Shown here piece by piece: positions 24,201-32,432 of a DNA stretch of 64,000 nt. The DNA lies in contig NZ_JH980292.1 of assembly GCF_000314005.1 (NCBI RefSeq), positions 1,691,725-1,755,724 on the forward strand. Reading direction: 5' to 3'. Each line of letters begins with the position of its first letter. Positions within the stretch are counted from its first letter, which is position 1. The position numbers were made by a program, and so were the translations under genes. The DNA is from Spirulina subsalsa PCC 9445 (GTDB lineage Bacteria; Cyanobacteriota; Cyanobacteriia; Cyanobacteriales; Spirulinaceae). Below the pieces are notes generated by a model that saw nothing but the letters and a program-made list of their open reading frames with translations, was not told the DNA's origin and ran no database searches.

Positions 24201-25662
24201 AATAGGAATTAATGATACATTTTGCGAACTAGGGGGGCATTCTTTACTGATAATTCAACTGCTTAGTGAGATTGAAAATAATTTTTGTGTCAGGATAGCT
24301 CTAACTTCTTTTCTTGAAAATCCAACAATTTTAGGCTTAGAGTCTCTAATTATTATTCGTAAAAAAAACGACTCATTACTTACAAACAATGTCAAATCAG
24401 AAGCCTCAACTTTTGCTAACGATTTAAGGTTAGATTTTGAGATTATTCCTCAAAGTGTTTCTGTTTCTACAGCAGCAGTAAAGCATATATTCTTGACTGG
24501 TGCGACTGGATTTATTGGAGCATTCATCCTCGCTGAACTGCTCAAGCAAACTGAAGCAGATATCTATTGTCTCGTTCGCGCTCTAAACTTTACTGAAGGA
24601 CTCCATAAACTGGAAAATAATCTACAGCGTTGTCAGCTTTGGCAGCCAGAATTCAGTCGGCGAATTGTACCGATCTTAGGAGATTTAAGTCAACCTTATT
24701 TAGGGTTAAGTTCCCAACAGTTTTCCTCCCTCGCTGCTCAAGTTGATGTGATCTATCATGGCGGAGCTTGGGTAAATTTAGTTTACTCCTATGAAATGCT
24801 ACGAGCAACCAATGTATTAGGGACTCAAGAGGTTTTACGTCTTGCTTGTCAAGGGAAAACCACTCCAGTTCATTTTATTTCGACCTTAGATGTTTTCCAA
24901 TCGCCTGTCTATAGTGCAATGGATATCATCCCAGAAAATGATCCGTTGCTTCATAGCGATGGGTTACAAAATGGCTATGCTCAAACGAAGTGGGTCGCGG
25001 AAAAACTGGTAATGGAAGCGCAAAAACGGGGTCTTCCAGCCTCTATTTATCGGCTCAATATGATTTCTGGTAATAGTCAGACTGGCGTTTCCAATGTTGA
25101 TGATTTATTGTGTCGCTTGCTGAAAGGGATGATTCAGATGGCAAGCGCACCTGATGTTCAATATTTGTTTAATATCACACCTGTGGATTATGTGAGTCAA
25201 GCCATTGTGACTTTGGCACAAAAACCTAGTTCCTTAAATCAAGCATTCCATCTTATCAATCCGAATCCTATTCCCTTCCATGAGTTGGTTTCTGCTATTA
25301 ATGATTTTGGTTATTCTGTTACGCCAATTTCTTATGAAGAATGGCACAATGTACTGCTAAAATTACCCGGAGAAAACGCCATTAAGCCCCTCGTTTACTT
25401 ATTAACCCAGGGCAAAGAGAACCAAAGATTTTATTTAGATATTGCTCTATTTGGAACGCAAAATTTTGCGACAACTCATTCTCAAGTAGGACTAGAGGAT
25501 GCGTCTGTTCAATGTTCATCGGTTAATGTTTCCCTCATTAAACGCTATTTAACCTACCTAACTAGCTCTCATTTTCTACCGATTCCAAAGCTTGATAGAC
25601 AATCTGGACAGGTTTCGGCTGCTGATCATGAAGATTCACTGAATTTGATTATCCCGGCCTGA
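21274..25662 (+). CDS. Single-module NRPS: A-(MT)-PCP-thioester reductase
   Basis: This 1462-residue protein lacks a condensation domain. The adenylation domain (~40-470) has A3 YTSGSTGQPKG (~190), A5 MYGPTET, A7 YKTGDLARFLPDG and A8 GRIDHQVKIRGHRIELG. A SAM methyltransferase (~530-740, VLEIGCGKGLLLFRI) is inserted between A8 and A10, the usual place for an N-methyltransferase; A10 is PLTPNGKIDRRSLP. A carrier domain has the phosphopantetheine Ser990 in LGGHSLL. The C-terminus is a NAD(P)H thioester reductase (~1070-1400; TGATGFIGAF, Tyr1235 and Lys1239 of YxxxK). It should activate one amino acid, N-methylate it, and release it as an aldehyde or alcohol. By alignment to the usual specificity positions I read roughly D-M-P-Q-L-G-M-V-W-K, closest to glycine codes; this is tentative. 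Two-component genes follow on the same strand. Confidence 0.9.
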   Translation: MEKNLTSSTHRSLDLSLIPPQDWEKLTTEWNQTQTPYPQDHCIHHLIEQQARKTPHKVAITFNGQSLTYHELNQRANQLAHTLQQRGVRTESLVGICIKRSLEMFIGLLGILKAGAAYVPLDPSYPQEHLNFMVEDAQLSIIVTQQTLRTKFTHPTVQPLCLDQDWSQIATAPRETPPSTVTPRNLAYIIYTSGSTGQPKGVQIEHRGVVNLLYSMQQQPGLTSEDVFLGLTTISFDMSVPELYLPLICGAQIALVGRDVAINPYLLQQVLRESGVTVMQATPSTWHLLIHSGWSGQPNLKMLCGGESMTRSLADQLLTKGQSLWQMYGPTETTVWSTTQQILPHHTTLPIGHPLANTQLYIFSEPANRQSDPLQPVPIGISGELHIGGDGVARGYLNRPELNAERFIQDPLNPHRKLYKTGDLARFLPDGSLDFIGRIDHQVKIRGHRIELGSIESILSQHPAVENVALVPKDESSGTKRLVAYVVPHSSATPPDTQQVQQWENVWSNAYSTQTENPLFDSSGWNDSYTNQPMPRAEVEEWVNYTVEEILAFKPQQVLEIGCGKGLLLFRIAPHSQHYTGLDISEQAINHIKTQCQLNPQQWSGVEVSKKMAHELDDFPPASFDTLILNSVIQYFPNVEYLIQVLKKAIPLIKPGGKIFIGDVRHLSLLETFHTSVQLAQTPNTVTLDILQQRIKENIAQEPELLVHPHFFHALPDHFSEITTVETSLKRGRSANELIRFRYDVTLSIQTLPPPPATEYEQLEWQVNPLSPSQIFQYITKQRPPIIKITQIPNPRLLRDLQALSLLQNAESSLTVGDLKNSLIPDPSMTTIHPEHWHSFADLLNYKLYLLWSNTKLGHYDVILCQSDKHFFPKLDLPFEPLAHYTNKPIALDKTPEALIPKLRAFLQAKLPDYMMPSIFVFMDDLPLTPNGKIDRRSLPEPKNSRPDLGKPLTPPQTQLQKELCQIWSELLMVEQIGINDTFCELGGHSLLIIQLLSEIENNFCVRIALTSFLENPTILGLESLIIIRKKNDSLLTNNVKSEASTFANDLRLDFEIIPQSVSVSTAAVKHIFLTGATGFIGAFILAELLKQTEADIYCLVRALNFTEGLHKLENNLQRCQLWQPEFSRRIVPILGDLSQPYLGLSSQQFSSLAAQVDVIYHGGAWVNLVYSYEMLRATNVLGTQEVLRLACQGKTTPVHFISTLDVFQSPVYSAMDIIPENDPLLHSDGLQNGYAQTKWVAEKLVMEAQKRGLPASIYRLNMISGNSQTGVSNVDDLLCRLLKGMIQMASAPDVQYLFNITPVDYVSQAIVTLAQKPSSLNQAFHLINPNPIPFHELVSAINDFGYSVTPISYEEWHNVLLKLPGENAIKPLVYLLTQGKENQRFYLDIALFGTQNFATTHSQVGLEDASVQCSSVNVSLIKRYLTYLTSSHFLPIPKLDRQSGQVSAADHEDSLNLIIPA

Positions 25663-25816
25663 ATATATTGATCAAAAGAGTTCTCCATCAGTTTGGTATT
25701 TTAGCTGATTGTTATTTCAGAAAATGGGGTTTCTGAATATTTCTCTGTTAACGAGGTATTCTGAAATCCCTAAAAAGAGGTTATACTCCATTTATAATGA
25801 GCAATACATAAAAGCT

Positions 25817-28621
25817 ATGACCATTTATCCAAAATCTATCGGTTCTAAGTTATTCATATATGTTTTAGGGGGGGCATTAATAGGACTCAGTGCGATGTCT
25901 TACGTTTTTTATCAGTTGCTTGAGAAACTATATATTGAGCAAATCCAAGGAACGCTAAATAGTCAGGTCCAGGAAATGGAAACGGAATTGGCTAGGGTCG
26001 AACAAGCGATGAAAAGTTTATCGTTAACGATTACCATGTTTGACGGTTTAGGTTTAGAGGAGGAGGAAACCTATCGTGAATTAGCGTTAAAAGCTTTTAA
26101 GGGGCGTTCCCCTTTAACTATGGGGGTGGGGTTTGGTCAGGCTCCGTTTCAGTTAGCCCGGGATAAAGAATTATATTGGCCTTATTTTTTTATGGATCAA
26201 GACCTCCCGGATCAAGTGGGAGAACCTTTACCTGCTCCTAATCGTAATATTCGCTATGTTGATGTGTTTGAGATCGAAAATTATTCAGAATTAGATTATT
26301 ATAATTTGCCGGTTAAAGCGGGGAAAGGGATTTGGTTAGAGCCTTTTGAGTGGTACGGACTAACTATTACGAATTTAACGGCTCCAGTGTATTCAGAACA
26401 GCAGGAGTTATTGGCTGTTATTGGCTTAGATATTAGTGTAACGGACTTAACAAATCGGGTGGAAGCGCCGGAAACTTGGGGAAATGGTTATTTTGTCATC
26501 CTCAGTGAACAAGGAAATTTGTTGGCCTATCCCCCTAATCCCGAAAAAGCTAAAGTCTTAGCGACTTATCAAGATATTCCCGAACTGCAAGCGGTTTGGT
26601 CAGAAATCGGGAATCGTGATCAAGGTTTTATGGTGAGAGAGAGGCATTATTGGGCTTATCAACGGGTGGAGGGAACAAAATGGTTGATCTTGGCGGCGGT
26701 GCCGCAATCGGTGGTGTTGTTGCCTGTGTTGGGGGTGACAGTGGGGGGTGCGTTGGGGGCGGGGATTGTGTTGGCGTTGGTGGTGTTTTTGTTTGTGCGT
26801 CGTCTCAATCGCCGCTTACAGCCCATTGTCCGGGAGTGTCGCCGTTTGGCGGAGGAGGATTTAGCGCGATCGCAGCGCCTACAAGCTGAGGGCAAAACGT
26901 TAGATAACTCAGACCTTACCCCCTTTGTGAATTTACAGGAGAGTGATGAACTCGCCGTCTTAGAAAAAACCTTTCATCGCATGGCCAGTCAGCTTAAAGA
27001 ATCCTTTGATGAGCTAGAAAGACGAGTGCAAGAACGCACGCTAGAACTGCAAGAAGCCAAAGAAGCCGCCGATTCTGCTAATCGGTCGAAAAGTGAGTTT
27101 TTAGCCAATATGAGCCATGAATTACGGACTCCAATGAATGCCATTATTGGCTATAGCGAAATGTTGCAAGAAGAGGCCGAGGATTTAGAGGTGGAAGAAT
27201 TTGTTCCTGACCTGCAAAAAATTCACCTAGCCGGGAAACATTTACTTAGCTTAATTAATGACATTTTAGACTTGTCTAAAATTGAAGCGGGACGGATGGA
27301 ATTATACTTAGAAATTTTTGAAATCTATCCGATGATTCAAGAAGCACTGACCACCATTGCTCCCCTAGTGGAAAAAAATAACAATACCCTCAAAGTTAAC
27401 ACCCCAGAGAACCTCGGCGTAATGTATGGAGATTTAACCAAAGTTCGTCAAAATTTGTTTAATTTACTCAGTAATGCCAGTAAGTTCACGGAAAATGGGG
27501 TCATTACTCTAACCGTTGAATGTTATCACCAACAAGCCCAGGAATGGATTCGTTTTGAGGTCAGTGATACGGGGATTGGCATGAGTCTAGAACAGTCAGA
27601 GAAGCTCTTTGAAGCCTTTACGCAAGCAGATGCTTCTACAACTCGGAAATACGGAGGAACGGGTCTAGGATTAGCGATTACGCGCAAATTCTGCCAAATG
27701 ATGGGGGGTGATATTCGGGTGGAAAGTGTCCCCAATCAAGGATCAACTTTTACTATTGAACTCCCCTTAATGCGTCAAGTCACGCCCTTAGAGAGTTTAG
27801 AACAGATGCCAGTGCAACAGGATGAACAAATTGCGATCGCCGAATCCCCTCTCCAAAACACAGGCACTATCCTAGTCATTGACGACGACAAATCTGTTAC
27901 CGACTTAATGCAGCGTTATCTCACCAAAGAAGGCTTTCAGGTAGTCACAGCCCCCAACGGCGCCCTTGGTTTACAATTAGCTAAAGAAATTCGGCCCGAT
28001 GCCATTATTCTAGATATTATGATGCCTCAGATGGACGGGTGGACTGTCCTCAGTACCCTAAAAGCGGATTCCGAAGTGGCTCATATTCCCGTCGTCATTG
28101 CCTCCATGGTCGATGATAAAAACTTGGGTTTCGCATTAGGTGCGGCGGATTATCTCCTCAAACCCTTAAATCGCCAACAGTTAACCCAAATCCTCCATAA
28201 ATTTCAAGTAGACCGCCATTCTACCGTTGTGATGCTCATTGAGGATAATATTCCTACTGGGGAAATGGTGCGGCGACAACTAGAAAAAGAAGGCTGTCGA
28301 GTAGTTGTGGTTGAAAATGGCTATAAAGCCTTAGAAGTTATCGCTGATGACCCCCCCGGACTGATTATTTCTGACTTAATGATGCCGGAAATGGATGGAT
28401 TTGAGTTCATTCATGAATTACGAAAAAATGAAAAATGGCGTTTCATTCCAGTTATTATTCTCACCGCCAAAGAGTTGAGCGAAAAAGATGTTAAAAACCT
28501 GAACGGTTATGTAGAGAAAGTGTTTCAAAAAGGAGCTTATGACCGGAAAGCGCTGCTCTCAGAAGTCCATGATTTATTATCTCATGTTCTCCAGTCTCAA
28601 CAGACTTCTAAAAAGTCTTAA
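25817..28621 (+). CDS. Hybrid sensor histidine kinase with two receivers
   Basis: The protein has a TM helix ([21 protein letters not shown]), an extracytoplasmic Cache-like sensor (~35-310), a second TM ([20 protein letters not shown]) and a HAMP-like stretch. A coiled coil leads to HisKA ([19 protein letters not shown]), HATPase ([12 protein letters not shown]) and two receiver domains, both with phosphoacceptor Asp ([10 protein letters not shown] and [10 protein letters not shown]). I prefer ATG 25817 ([13 protein letters not shown]), which places the first TM at the start; the frame is open back to 25709 and ATG 25724 is an alternative. The gene lies ~150 bp after the NRPS and heads a run of signalling genes. 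The ligand of the sensor is unknown. Confidence 0.9.
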   Translation: MTIYPKSIGSKLFIYVLGGALIGLSAMSYVFYQLLEKLYIEQIQGTLNSQVQEMETELARVEQAMKSLSLTITMFDGLGLEEEETYRELALKAFKGRSPLTMGVGFGQAPFQLARDKELYWPYFFMDQDLPDQVGEPLPAPNRNIRYVDVFEIENYSELDYYNLPVKAGKGIWLEPFEWYGLTITNLTAPVYSEQQELLAVIGLDISVTDLTNRVEAPETWGNGYFVILSEQGNLLAYPPNPEKAKVLATYQDIPELQAVWSEIGNRDQGFMVRERHYWAYQRVEGTKWLILAAVPQSVVLLPVLGVTVGGALGAGIVLALVVFLFVRRLNRRLQPIVRECRRLAEEDLARSQRLQAEGKTLDNSDLTPFVNLQESDELAVLEKTFHRMASQLKESFDELERRVQERTLELQEAKEAADSANRSKSEFLANMSHELRTPMNAIIGYSEMLQEEAEDLEVEEFVPDLQKIHLAGKHLLSLINDILDLSKIEAGRMELYLEIFEIYPMIQEALTTIAPLVEKNNNTLKVNTPENLGVMYGDLTKVRQNLFNLLSNASKFTENGVITLTVECYHQQAQEWIRFEVSDTGIGMSLEQSEKLFEAFTQADASTTRKYGGTGLGLAITRKFCQMMGGDIRVESVPNQGSTFTIELPLMRQVTPLESLEQMPVQQDEQIAIAESPLQNTGTILVIDDDKSVTDLMQRYLTKEGFQVVTAPNGALGLQLAKEIRPDAIILDIMMPQMDGWTVLSTLKADSEVAHIPVVIASMVDDKNLGFALGAADYLLKPLNRQQLTQILHKFQVDRHSTVVMLIEDNIPTGEMVRRQLEKEGCRVVVVENGYKALEVIADDPPGLIISDLMMPEMDGFEFIHELRKNEKWRFIPVIILTAKELSEKDVKNLNGYVEKVFQKGAYDRKALLSEVHDLLSHVLQSQQTSKKS

Positions 28622-28675
28622 CCACTCGTTCAATCGTAAAATCTGTTCATTCATCTTTTAATCCTTTAAAAAACC

Positions 28676-29053
28676 ATGCCTAAATTACTCTTAGTGGAAG
28701 ATAACGAAATGAACCGGGATATGCTTTCCCGTCGCCTACAACGCAAAGGCTACAACGTTGTTGTTGCAGTCGATGGAGAAGAGGGAATTACACTCAGTCA
28801 TTCTGAGCAACCGGATTTAATCCTGATGGACATTAGCTTACCTGTATTAGATGGGTTAGAAGCCACCCGACAACTCAAAACCCATCCCCAAACCGCCCAA
28901 ATTCCCATTATTGCCCTAACCGCCCATGCCATGTCTGGCGATCGCGAGCGCTCCCTAGCCGCAGGCTGTGATGATTATGATACCAAACCCATCGAACTCC
29001 CCCGCTTATTGACCAAAATTGAAGCCCTACTGTCAACGGTTTCCCCTCGCTAA
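28676..29053 (+). CDS. Stand-alone response regulator receiver (CheY-like)
   Basis: This 125-residue single receiver domain has the acidic pair in LLLVEDNEMNRD, phosphoacceptor Asp in LILMDISLPVLDG, Thr in IIALTAHA and Lys in DDYDTKPIELP. There is no output domain, so it acts as a shuttle or through protein contacts, probably between the upstream hybrid kinase and the downstream H-box proteins. It starts 54 bp after the kinase gene. Confidence 0.92.
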   Translation: MPKLLLVEDNEMNRDMLSRRLQRKGYNVVVAVDGEEGITLSHSEQPDLILMDISLPVLDGLEATRQLKTHPQTAQIPIIALTAHAMSGDRERSLAAGCDDYDTKPIELPRLLTKIEALLSTVSPR

Positions 29054-29115
29054 CATTTTCTCTCCAGATAGATTATTTTTCGTAACGCTGACCCCTCTTT
29101 TAATCTTTTTTTCTC

Positions 29116-29562
29116 ATGAGCAACTCTGACAAATCTTGGCAATCTTTAGTTAGACATGAACTGAACAACGCCATCAATACGATTATCGGGTATAGTAGTT
29201 TATTGTTGGACGACTTCCAATATGAACAAGATCCGCATCTGGGTGAGATTTTGCTGGAAATCGAGCAACTCAAAACTTATGGAGAACAACTTTCCTGTGA
29301 AGTGAAGCGAATCCTGCCCCATAATGTCCCAATAGTGGAGTGTAGCCCTAAGATTATTCTAGAAACTCGGATAACCTTAGCGTTTGCCCTGTTTAGCTCT
29401 GTTTATGCGATACAAAGAATTTCTTCCCAACTCTCTGAAGTGGTTTCTCCTGATTTCGTAGCCGACTTGCAAAAAATCACCAGTTCTGCTCAACGGATTA
29501 TTAATTTAATTAATGATCTTAGCCGATTTGTAGAACGTGAACTTTTGAGCATTCAAGTTTGA
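29116..29562 (+). CDS. H-box-only histidine kinase-like protein
   Basis: This 148-residue protein contains the HisKA-like motif LVRHELNNAINTIIGYSSLLL but no ATP-binding domain. It therefore resembles an isolated dimerisation/phosphotransfer domain: it could relay phosphate from a receiver, or act as a scaffold. The same H-box (LLRHELSNPINSIIGYSELL) opens the next gene, so the two are likely related by duplication. The remainder is helical (ISSSAQRIINLINDLSRF-like C-terminus), reminiscent of the four-helix HisKA bundle. It lies 62 bp after the receiver and 50 bp before the phosphatase gene. Confidence 0.7.
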   Translation: MSNSDKSWQSLVRHELNNAINTIIGYSSLLLDDFQYEQDPHLGEILLEIEQLKTYGEQLSCEVKRILPHNVPIVECSPKIILETRITLAFALFSSVYAIQRISSQLSEVVSPDFVADLQKITSSAQRIINLINDLSRFVERELLSIQV

Positions 29563-29612
29563 GCCTACAGTTGTAACACTCAAAAATTAAGCCTGATCAC
29601 CCTGTAAAGTTA

Positions 29613-31355
29613 ATGACAGATTCTCCTCCTCAAGCTTCTTGGTATTCGTTGCTCAGGCATGAACTCAGTAATCCGATTAATAGCATTATTGGCTATAGTG
29701 AATTGCTGGGGGAAGAGTTGGCAGACTTTGAGGATGTGGATAGTAATTTGTTGTCAGAAAAGATAGAAATCTTACAAACTCAAGGTTATCAATTACTGAG
29801 AAAACTTAAGAATATTCTGCCTTCTAGTTTAACCCCTCTCGTTCCTGACAGTCATTTATATTTTAACGATGAGCAGGCAACAGAAAAAACAAGAATTCAT
29901 GAAGAATTATGTTTGGAGCTATTGCCTTTAGCTGCTAATATTGAGGAAGCTTGTCAGGATATTATCACAAACATTTCTGAGCCATTAATTAGTGATGTTC
30001 AAAAAATCCAAACCGCAGTTGAGGCGTTGTTAACGTTAATCAACACTGTTCCTGATTTAAGTTTAAGCAGCTTGCAAATCAAAATATCTCAAGAGAGCAA
30101 GGAAGTTAGTGACAATCTTACAAGTTCAGATGGTGATTCTAATATCTCATTAGGAACAGCCCATATTTTAGTGGTAGATGACAATGACAATAATTGTGAA
30201 CTATTAGCGCGTAAAATCATTGAACAAGGTTATTTTGTTACCACCGTTGCTAATGGCAAACAAGCCATTCAGTGCATTACTACGGGCAATTATGACTTAA
30301 TTTTATTAGATTTGATTATGCCAGAGATGAATGGCTATCAGGTCTTAGAATGGCTCGCTAAAAGTGAATGGCGCTATACTCCTGTGATTATGATTTCCGC
30401 ACTAGATGAGTTAGATAGTGTGGTGAAGTGTATTGAAATGGGGGCTGAGGATTACCTCCCTAAACCCTTTAATCAAACCCTTTTAAAAGCTAGAATTGGG
30501 GCTTGTTTAGAAAAAAAATATTTACGGGATCAAGAAACTCTTTATCTGGCTCAAATTACTGAAGCTAACCAACAAATCACGAGACTTAATGAACAACTAA
30601 AAGCAGAAAATTTGCGACTGAGTACAGAATTAGAAGTGGCTCGTCGCTTACAACAAATGATTTTACCCAAAGTGGAAGAGTTGAAGATTGCGGGCTTAGA
30701 TATTGTGGGATTCATGCAGCCTACGGAGGAGGTAGGAGGAGATTATTATGATATTGTTCCCACCGAACAAGGGGTAAGAATTGGCATTGGTGATGTGACT
30801 GGACATGGTTTAGAAAGTGGGATTTTAATGTTGATGGTACAGACCGCTATTCGGACATTATGCGAAGCGGACGAAACTAGCTTAGTGAGAATTTTACAGA
30901 TTCTCAATCAAGCGATTTATGCCAATGTGAAACGGATGGATTTAGATCGTCATTTAACGTTATGTTTGCTAGACTATCAAAATGGTATATTAAAGATTAC
31001 TGGCCAACATGAACGAGTGATTATTGTGCGCAATGGGGGCGAACTTCAACTCATAGAAACGTTATATTTAGGGTTTTATATCGGCTTTGAAAGAGATATT
31101 AATGACTTATTTAATACTCATACAGTAGGGCTTGAATTGGGGGATACACTGGTGTTATACACGGATGGAATTATTGAGGCAGAAAATAGAAGGGAGGAAC
31201 TTTATGGTTTTGAGCAGCTATGCCGGGTGATTCAACAGCACCATCATTTAACAGCATTTGCTATTCAACAAGCTGTCATCGAAGATGTACAAACTCATCT
31301 AGAAGGACAAAAACTGAATGATGATATTACTTTGATTGTGATGAAACGAGTATAG
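29613..31355 (+). CDS. H-box/receiver/PP2C-type SpoIIE phosphatase
   Basis: This 580-residue protein has an N-terminal HisKA-like H-box region (1-~165) without a kinase catalytic domain. A receiver follows (~185-305; ILVVDDNDNN, LILLDLIMPEMNG, KPFN), then a coiled coil (~310-345), and a PPM/SpoIIE phosphatase domain (~370-580; VGGDYYDI, GIGDVTGHGLESG, YTDGIIEA, LNDDITLIVMK). RsbU/SiaA/IcfG-type phosphatases dephosphorylate a STAS-like antagonist and so switch an anti-sigma or cyclase partner. The two genes that follow fit as the partners. Four bases separate its stop from the next start, so translation is probably coupled. Confidence 0.9.
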   Translation: MTDSPPQASWYSLLRHELSNPINSIIGYSELLGEELADFEDVDSNLLSEKIEILQTQGYQLLRKLKNILPSSLTPLVPDSHLYFNDEQATEKTRIHEELCLELLPLAANIEEACQDIITNISEPLISDVQKIQTAVEALLTLINTVPDLSLSSLQIKISQESKEVSDNLTSSDGDSNISLGTAHILVVDDNDNNCELLARKIIEQGYFVTTVANGKQAIQCITTGNYDLILLDLIMPEMNGYQVLEWLAKSEWRYTPVIMISALDELDSVVKCIEMGAEDYLPKPFNQTLLKARIGACLEKKYLRDQETLYLAQITEANQQITRLNEQLKAENLRLSTELEVARRLQQMILPKVEELKIAGLDIVGFMQPTEEVGGDYYDIVPTEQGVRIGIGDVTGHGLESGILMLMVQTAIRTLCEADETSLVRILQILNQAIYANVKRMDLDRHLTLCLLDYQNGILKITGQHERVIIVRNGGELQLIETLYLGFYIGFERDINDLFNTHTVGLELGDTLVLYTDGIIEAENRREELYGFEQLCRVIQQHHHLTAFAIQQAVIEDVQTHLEGQKLNDDITLIVMKRV

Positions 31356-31359
31356 TTCT

Positions 31360-31968
31360 ATGAATCAAATTGATACTTTTGGCGAGTTTATTCATAATTT
31401 AGTCGAGGATTACTGTGAGTTTTTAGTTCTCGGGTTTTCTCCGAGTTCGATTCCCATTCAAAGACGCTGGAAAAATAACGGTTTGTCGGCTAATTTTGTA
31501 GCGGATTATTTAGTCACTTTTTTACCTTTTGATCGCAGCAAAAAGGAAAATTACAAAATTGAACGAAAAATTAAAGAATCGGTCAATTATATTGCTAATG
31601 AACTCCTGGAAAATGCGATGAAATTTAATCACATGAAGTCCAATCTTCCCATTAAATTTGGAGTCCATACGTTAGAGGATAATGGACTAATTATTGTTTT
31701 GAATGTGCAAAATAGTATTGATGCTTGTCATTATCAAAAATTGCGGAGTTTTATTGATGATATTTTGACCATAGAGCCGGATGATTTTTATATGCAGCAA
31801 CTAGAGCGCAGTGTTGAAGGAGATGCTGCTCCTGGAATTGGTTTGATTAGTATGAAAAATGACTACGCGGCTAAGTTAGGATGGAAGTTGGAGACAATCC
31901 AGCAAGATCCCTTTGTGGCTATGGCCACGACGATGGTTCAACTGGAGTATAAATATAGTCAAGGTTGA
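31360..31968 (+). CDS. slr1658-type regulator (kinase/anti-sigma-like)
   Basis: This 202-residue protein matches the cyanobacterial slr1658-type regulator group (named after the Synechocystis locus), related to SiaB/DUF6272 proteins. The motif YIANELLENAMKFN resembles the N-box of GHKL ATPases, but a clear G-box is lacking, so kinase activity is uncertain. A conserved GFSPSSIPIQRRWKNNGLSA opening is shared with the paralogue at 39655-40236. It is expected to phosphorylate or bind the STAS-like protein encoded next. Confidence 0.75.
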   Translation: MNQIDTFGEFIHNLVEDYCEFLVLGFSPSSIPIQRRWKNNGLSANFVADYLVTFLPFDRSKKENYKIERKIKESVNYIANELLENAMKFNHMKSNLPIKFGVHTLEDNGLIIVLNVQNSIDACHYQKLRSFIDDILTIEPDDFYMQQLERSVEGDAAPGIGLISMKNDYAAKLGWKLETIQQDPFVAMATTMVQLEYKYSQG

Positions 31969-32021
31969 GGGGAGGAGATTTTAAACGGCCATGATGGAAA
32001 AATCTGTATAAATACTGAAAT

Positions 32022-32387
32022 ATGATGGATAGCAAGCAAATTCGGGGAGAGAGTTATCTGATTAGTTATGATCCGGCTACGGTGACAGTGGATTGTCAGG
32101 GAACAATGCGGAATATGGGGATGCAAGCTTATGCTCCGTTGGAGGATTTGTTAATGGAGATTATGGGGGAAGAACCCAGTCAAATTACGTTGGATTTAAG
32201 AGGATTAAAATTGCTCAATAGTGCAGGGATTCGAGTGTTATCTAAGTTTATTATTCAGGTGCGTAATCGTAAGACGATGCGGGTTGTTTTGAAGGGATCT
32301 AAGGAGGTGACTTGGCAAGAGAGCTCTTTGACCAATTTAAAGCGTTTAATGCCGATGGCGTTGTTGGAATGGGAGGAGGAGGGGTGA
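32022..32387 (+). CDS. slr1659-type regulator (STAS/SiaC-like)
   Basis: This 121-residue protein belongs to the slr1659-type group, similar in outline to STAS/SiaC anti-sigma antagonists: ITLDLRGLKLLNSAGIRVLS, with a Ser in the position phosphorylated in such proteins (NSAG). Its partner precedes it by 53 bp. The paralogue at 39273 shares TLDLRALEFLNSSGINVLSK. It would be the phosphorylation-controlled output of the PP2C phosphatase upstream. ATG 32022 or the adjacent Met two codons later both fit. Confidence 0.75.
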   Translation: MMDSKQIRGESYLISYDPATVTVDCQGTMRNMGMQAYAPLEDLLMEIMGEEPSQITLDLRGLKLLNSAGIRVLSKFIIQVRNRKTMRVVLKGSKEVTWQESSLTNLKRLMPMALLEWEEEG

Positions 32388-32397
32388 AAGGAGGGTT

Positions 32398-32419
32398 GGG
32401 GGAATTCATCAATTCCCCC
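32398..32419. terminator. Hairpin between convergent genes
   Basis: GGGGGAATT and AATTCCCCC enclose a 4-nt loop, directly between the slr1659-type gene and the convergent MFS gene. It can serve both strands, though T-runs are short. Confidence 0.6.
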
Positions 32420-32432
32420 TGCTATAACGGAT

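Noticed and set aside
25709-25816. Longer N-terminus of the hybrid kinase from a TTG at 25709
   Set aside because: No ribosome-binding site and no homology-like features before the TM helix; ATG 25817 is simpler, though ATG 25724 cannot be excluded.
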